Of a stretch of DNA of 6,597 bases, positions 6,401-6,597 are shown piece after piece. The first letter of the stretch is position 1; each line of letters starts with the position of its first letter. Source of the DNA: Myxococcales bacterium (GTDB lineage: Bacteria > Myxococcota_C > UBA6777). The DNA is taken from NCBI GenBank assembly GCA_027005175.1, contig JALTMC010000143.1, forward strand, positions 1 to 6,597, written 5' to 3'. The notes below the pieces were generated by a model. That model was not told the DNA's origin. It ran no database searches and saw only the letters and a program-made list of their open reading frames with translations. A program made the position numbers and the translations under genes.

Positions 6401-6420
6401 TGACCGCAATGAATCGGTCA
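6401..6420 (-). terminator. Weak stem-loop overlapping the reductase stop codon
   Basis: TGACCG (6401-6406) and CGGTCA (6415-6420) form six perfect pairs around an 8-nt loop. One arm includes the reductase stop codon TGA (6420-6418). No run of T follows on the minus strand, so it is at best a weak or partial transcription end signal; it may simply protect the message end. Confidence 0.3.
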
Positions 6421-6597
6421 GTAGGAAGGCTCAATGGAAGCTGCATGCACACCTTGTTGCTGAAGCAACTCCTTTGCCCTGAGTACCATCTCTCTCTGAC
6501 CACAAAGGTAGTATTGTGTGTCTGGGGCAAACCAGGATGATGGGGCTTCTTGTAGATAGTCAGTGACCCATCCACATACACCTTTCCATTCCGATCC
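6418..6597 (-). CDS. C-terminal fragment of an FNR-superfamily flavin reductase (NAD(P)-binding domain)
   Basis: The frame is open from the right edge to TGA at 6418-6420, giving the last 59 residues of a protein whose start lies outside the window. It is missed by start-codon-based ORF finding. The motif YYLCGQREMVLRAKELL (29-45 of the fragment) followed by QQQGVHAASIEPSY at the very end is the hallmark of the NAD(P)-binding domain of ferredoxin-NADP+ reductase-like proteins, whose usual form is YxCGPxxM, then a helix, Gly-Val, and a C-terminal Glu plus aromatic. An upstream GWVTDYL (9-15) fits the usual G(Y/W)VTD helix. The proline of CGP is replaced by Gln, a modest departure. Such domains pass electrons from NAD(P)H through FAD to a partner, often an iron-sulfur protein or oxygenase; the substrate cannot be told from this piece. 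A competing minus-strand frame (6369-6581) has no family resemblance. Confidence 0.82.
   Translation of the reverse strand, partial: GSEWKGVCGWVTDYLQEAPSSWFAPDTQYYLCGQREMVLRAKELLQQQGVHAASIEPSY

Larger units (their letters stand above)
6006..6417. other. 412-bp non-coding spacer between reductase and dehydrogenase genes
   Basis: No gene is supported on either strand. Plus- and minus-strand open frames in this stretch overlap neighbouring genes or the hairpin and give no recognisable protein. From right to left on the minus strand it contains an inverted repeat at the reductase stop codon, a 16-bp palindrome, degenerate repeats of about 36 bp, a promoter candidate, and a long structured leader. 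The length and the promoter candidate argue that the dehydrogenase is transcribed separately from the reductase. Confidence 0.75.

Noticed and set aside
6369-6581. 70-codon minus-strand frame at the right edge
   Set aside because: It overlaps, in another frame, the open-ended reductase fragment that carries a recognisable CGxxxM motif and C-terminus; it is a shadow.

Overview
The window carries three genes, all on the minus strand and so read from right to left. In order of transcription they are: the last 59 codons of a flavin reductase of the ferredoxin-NADP+ reductase superfamily (6418-6597, cut by the right edge); a complete 974-residue FAD- and Fe-S-binding D-2-hydroxyacid dehydrogenase (3081-6005); and a complete 739-residue protein of unrecognised family (156-2375) that is rich in Gln, Leu and Ser and largely helical. 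The two complete genes have clear Shine-Dalgarno sequences, and these move both starts inward from the longest open frame.

Base composition looks close to half G+C by eye. The dehydrogenase points to a respiring bacterium. A Gram-negative lineage with large accessory proteins (Myxococcota or another former deltaproteobacterial group) would fit, but the sequence contains no lineage marker and I hold this loosely.

The spacers are long (about 700 and 410 bp) and are not empty. Just downstream of each gene there is a different family of short tandem repeats: 27-bp units after the 739-residue gene, 51-bp units after the dehydrogenase, and units spaced about 36 bp after the reductase. The reductase array seems to begin inside the last codons of that gene. 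A 50-bp direct repeat and three inverted repeats lie further upstream of the 739-residue gene. The dehydrogenase leader has a possible sigma70-type promoter and a GC-rich double hairpin that ends 11 nt before its ribosome binding site.

The main novelty candidate is the 739-residue protein. Reading it by eye shows a degenerate repeat of about 42 residues (a helix, a Gly turn, then a helix with an A-h-x-x-h core) through the C-terminal two thirds. This follows a disordered N-terminus, a Thr/Lys linker that repeats QNTRTTTK, and a hydrophobic Gly/Ala-rich segment with an IPGVG motif. It looks like a structural, scaffold or effector-type protein. The sequence shows no catalytic motif and no signal peptide.

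Nothing indicates that the three genes form one pathway. The two redox enzymes are neighbours but are separated by a long spacer with its own promoter candidate. No tRNA, rRNA, CRISPR array, transposase or phage gene was seen.
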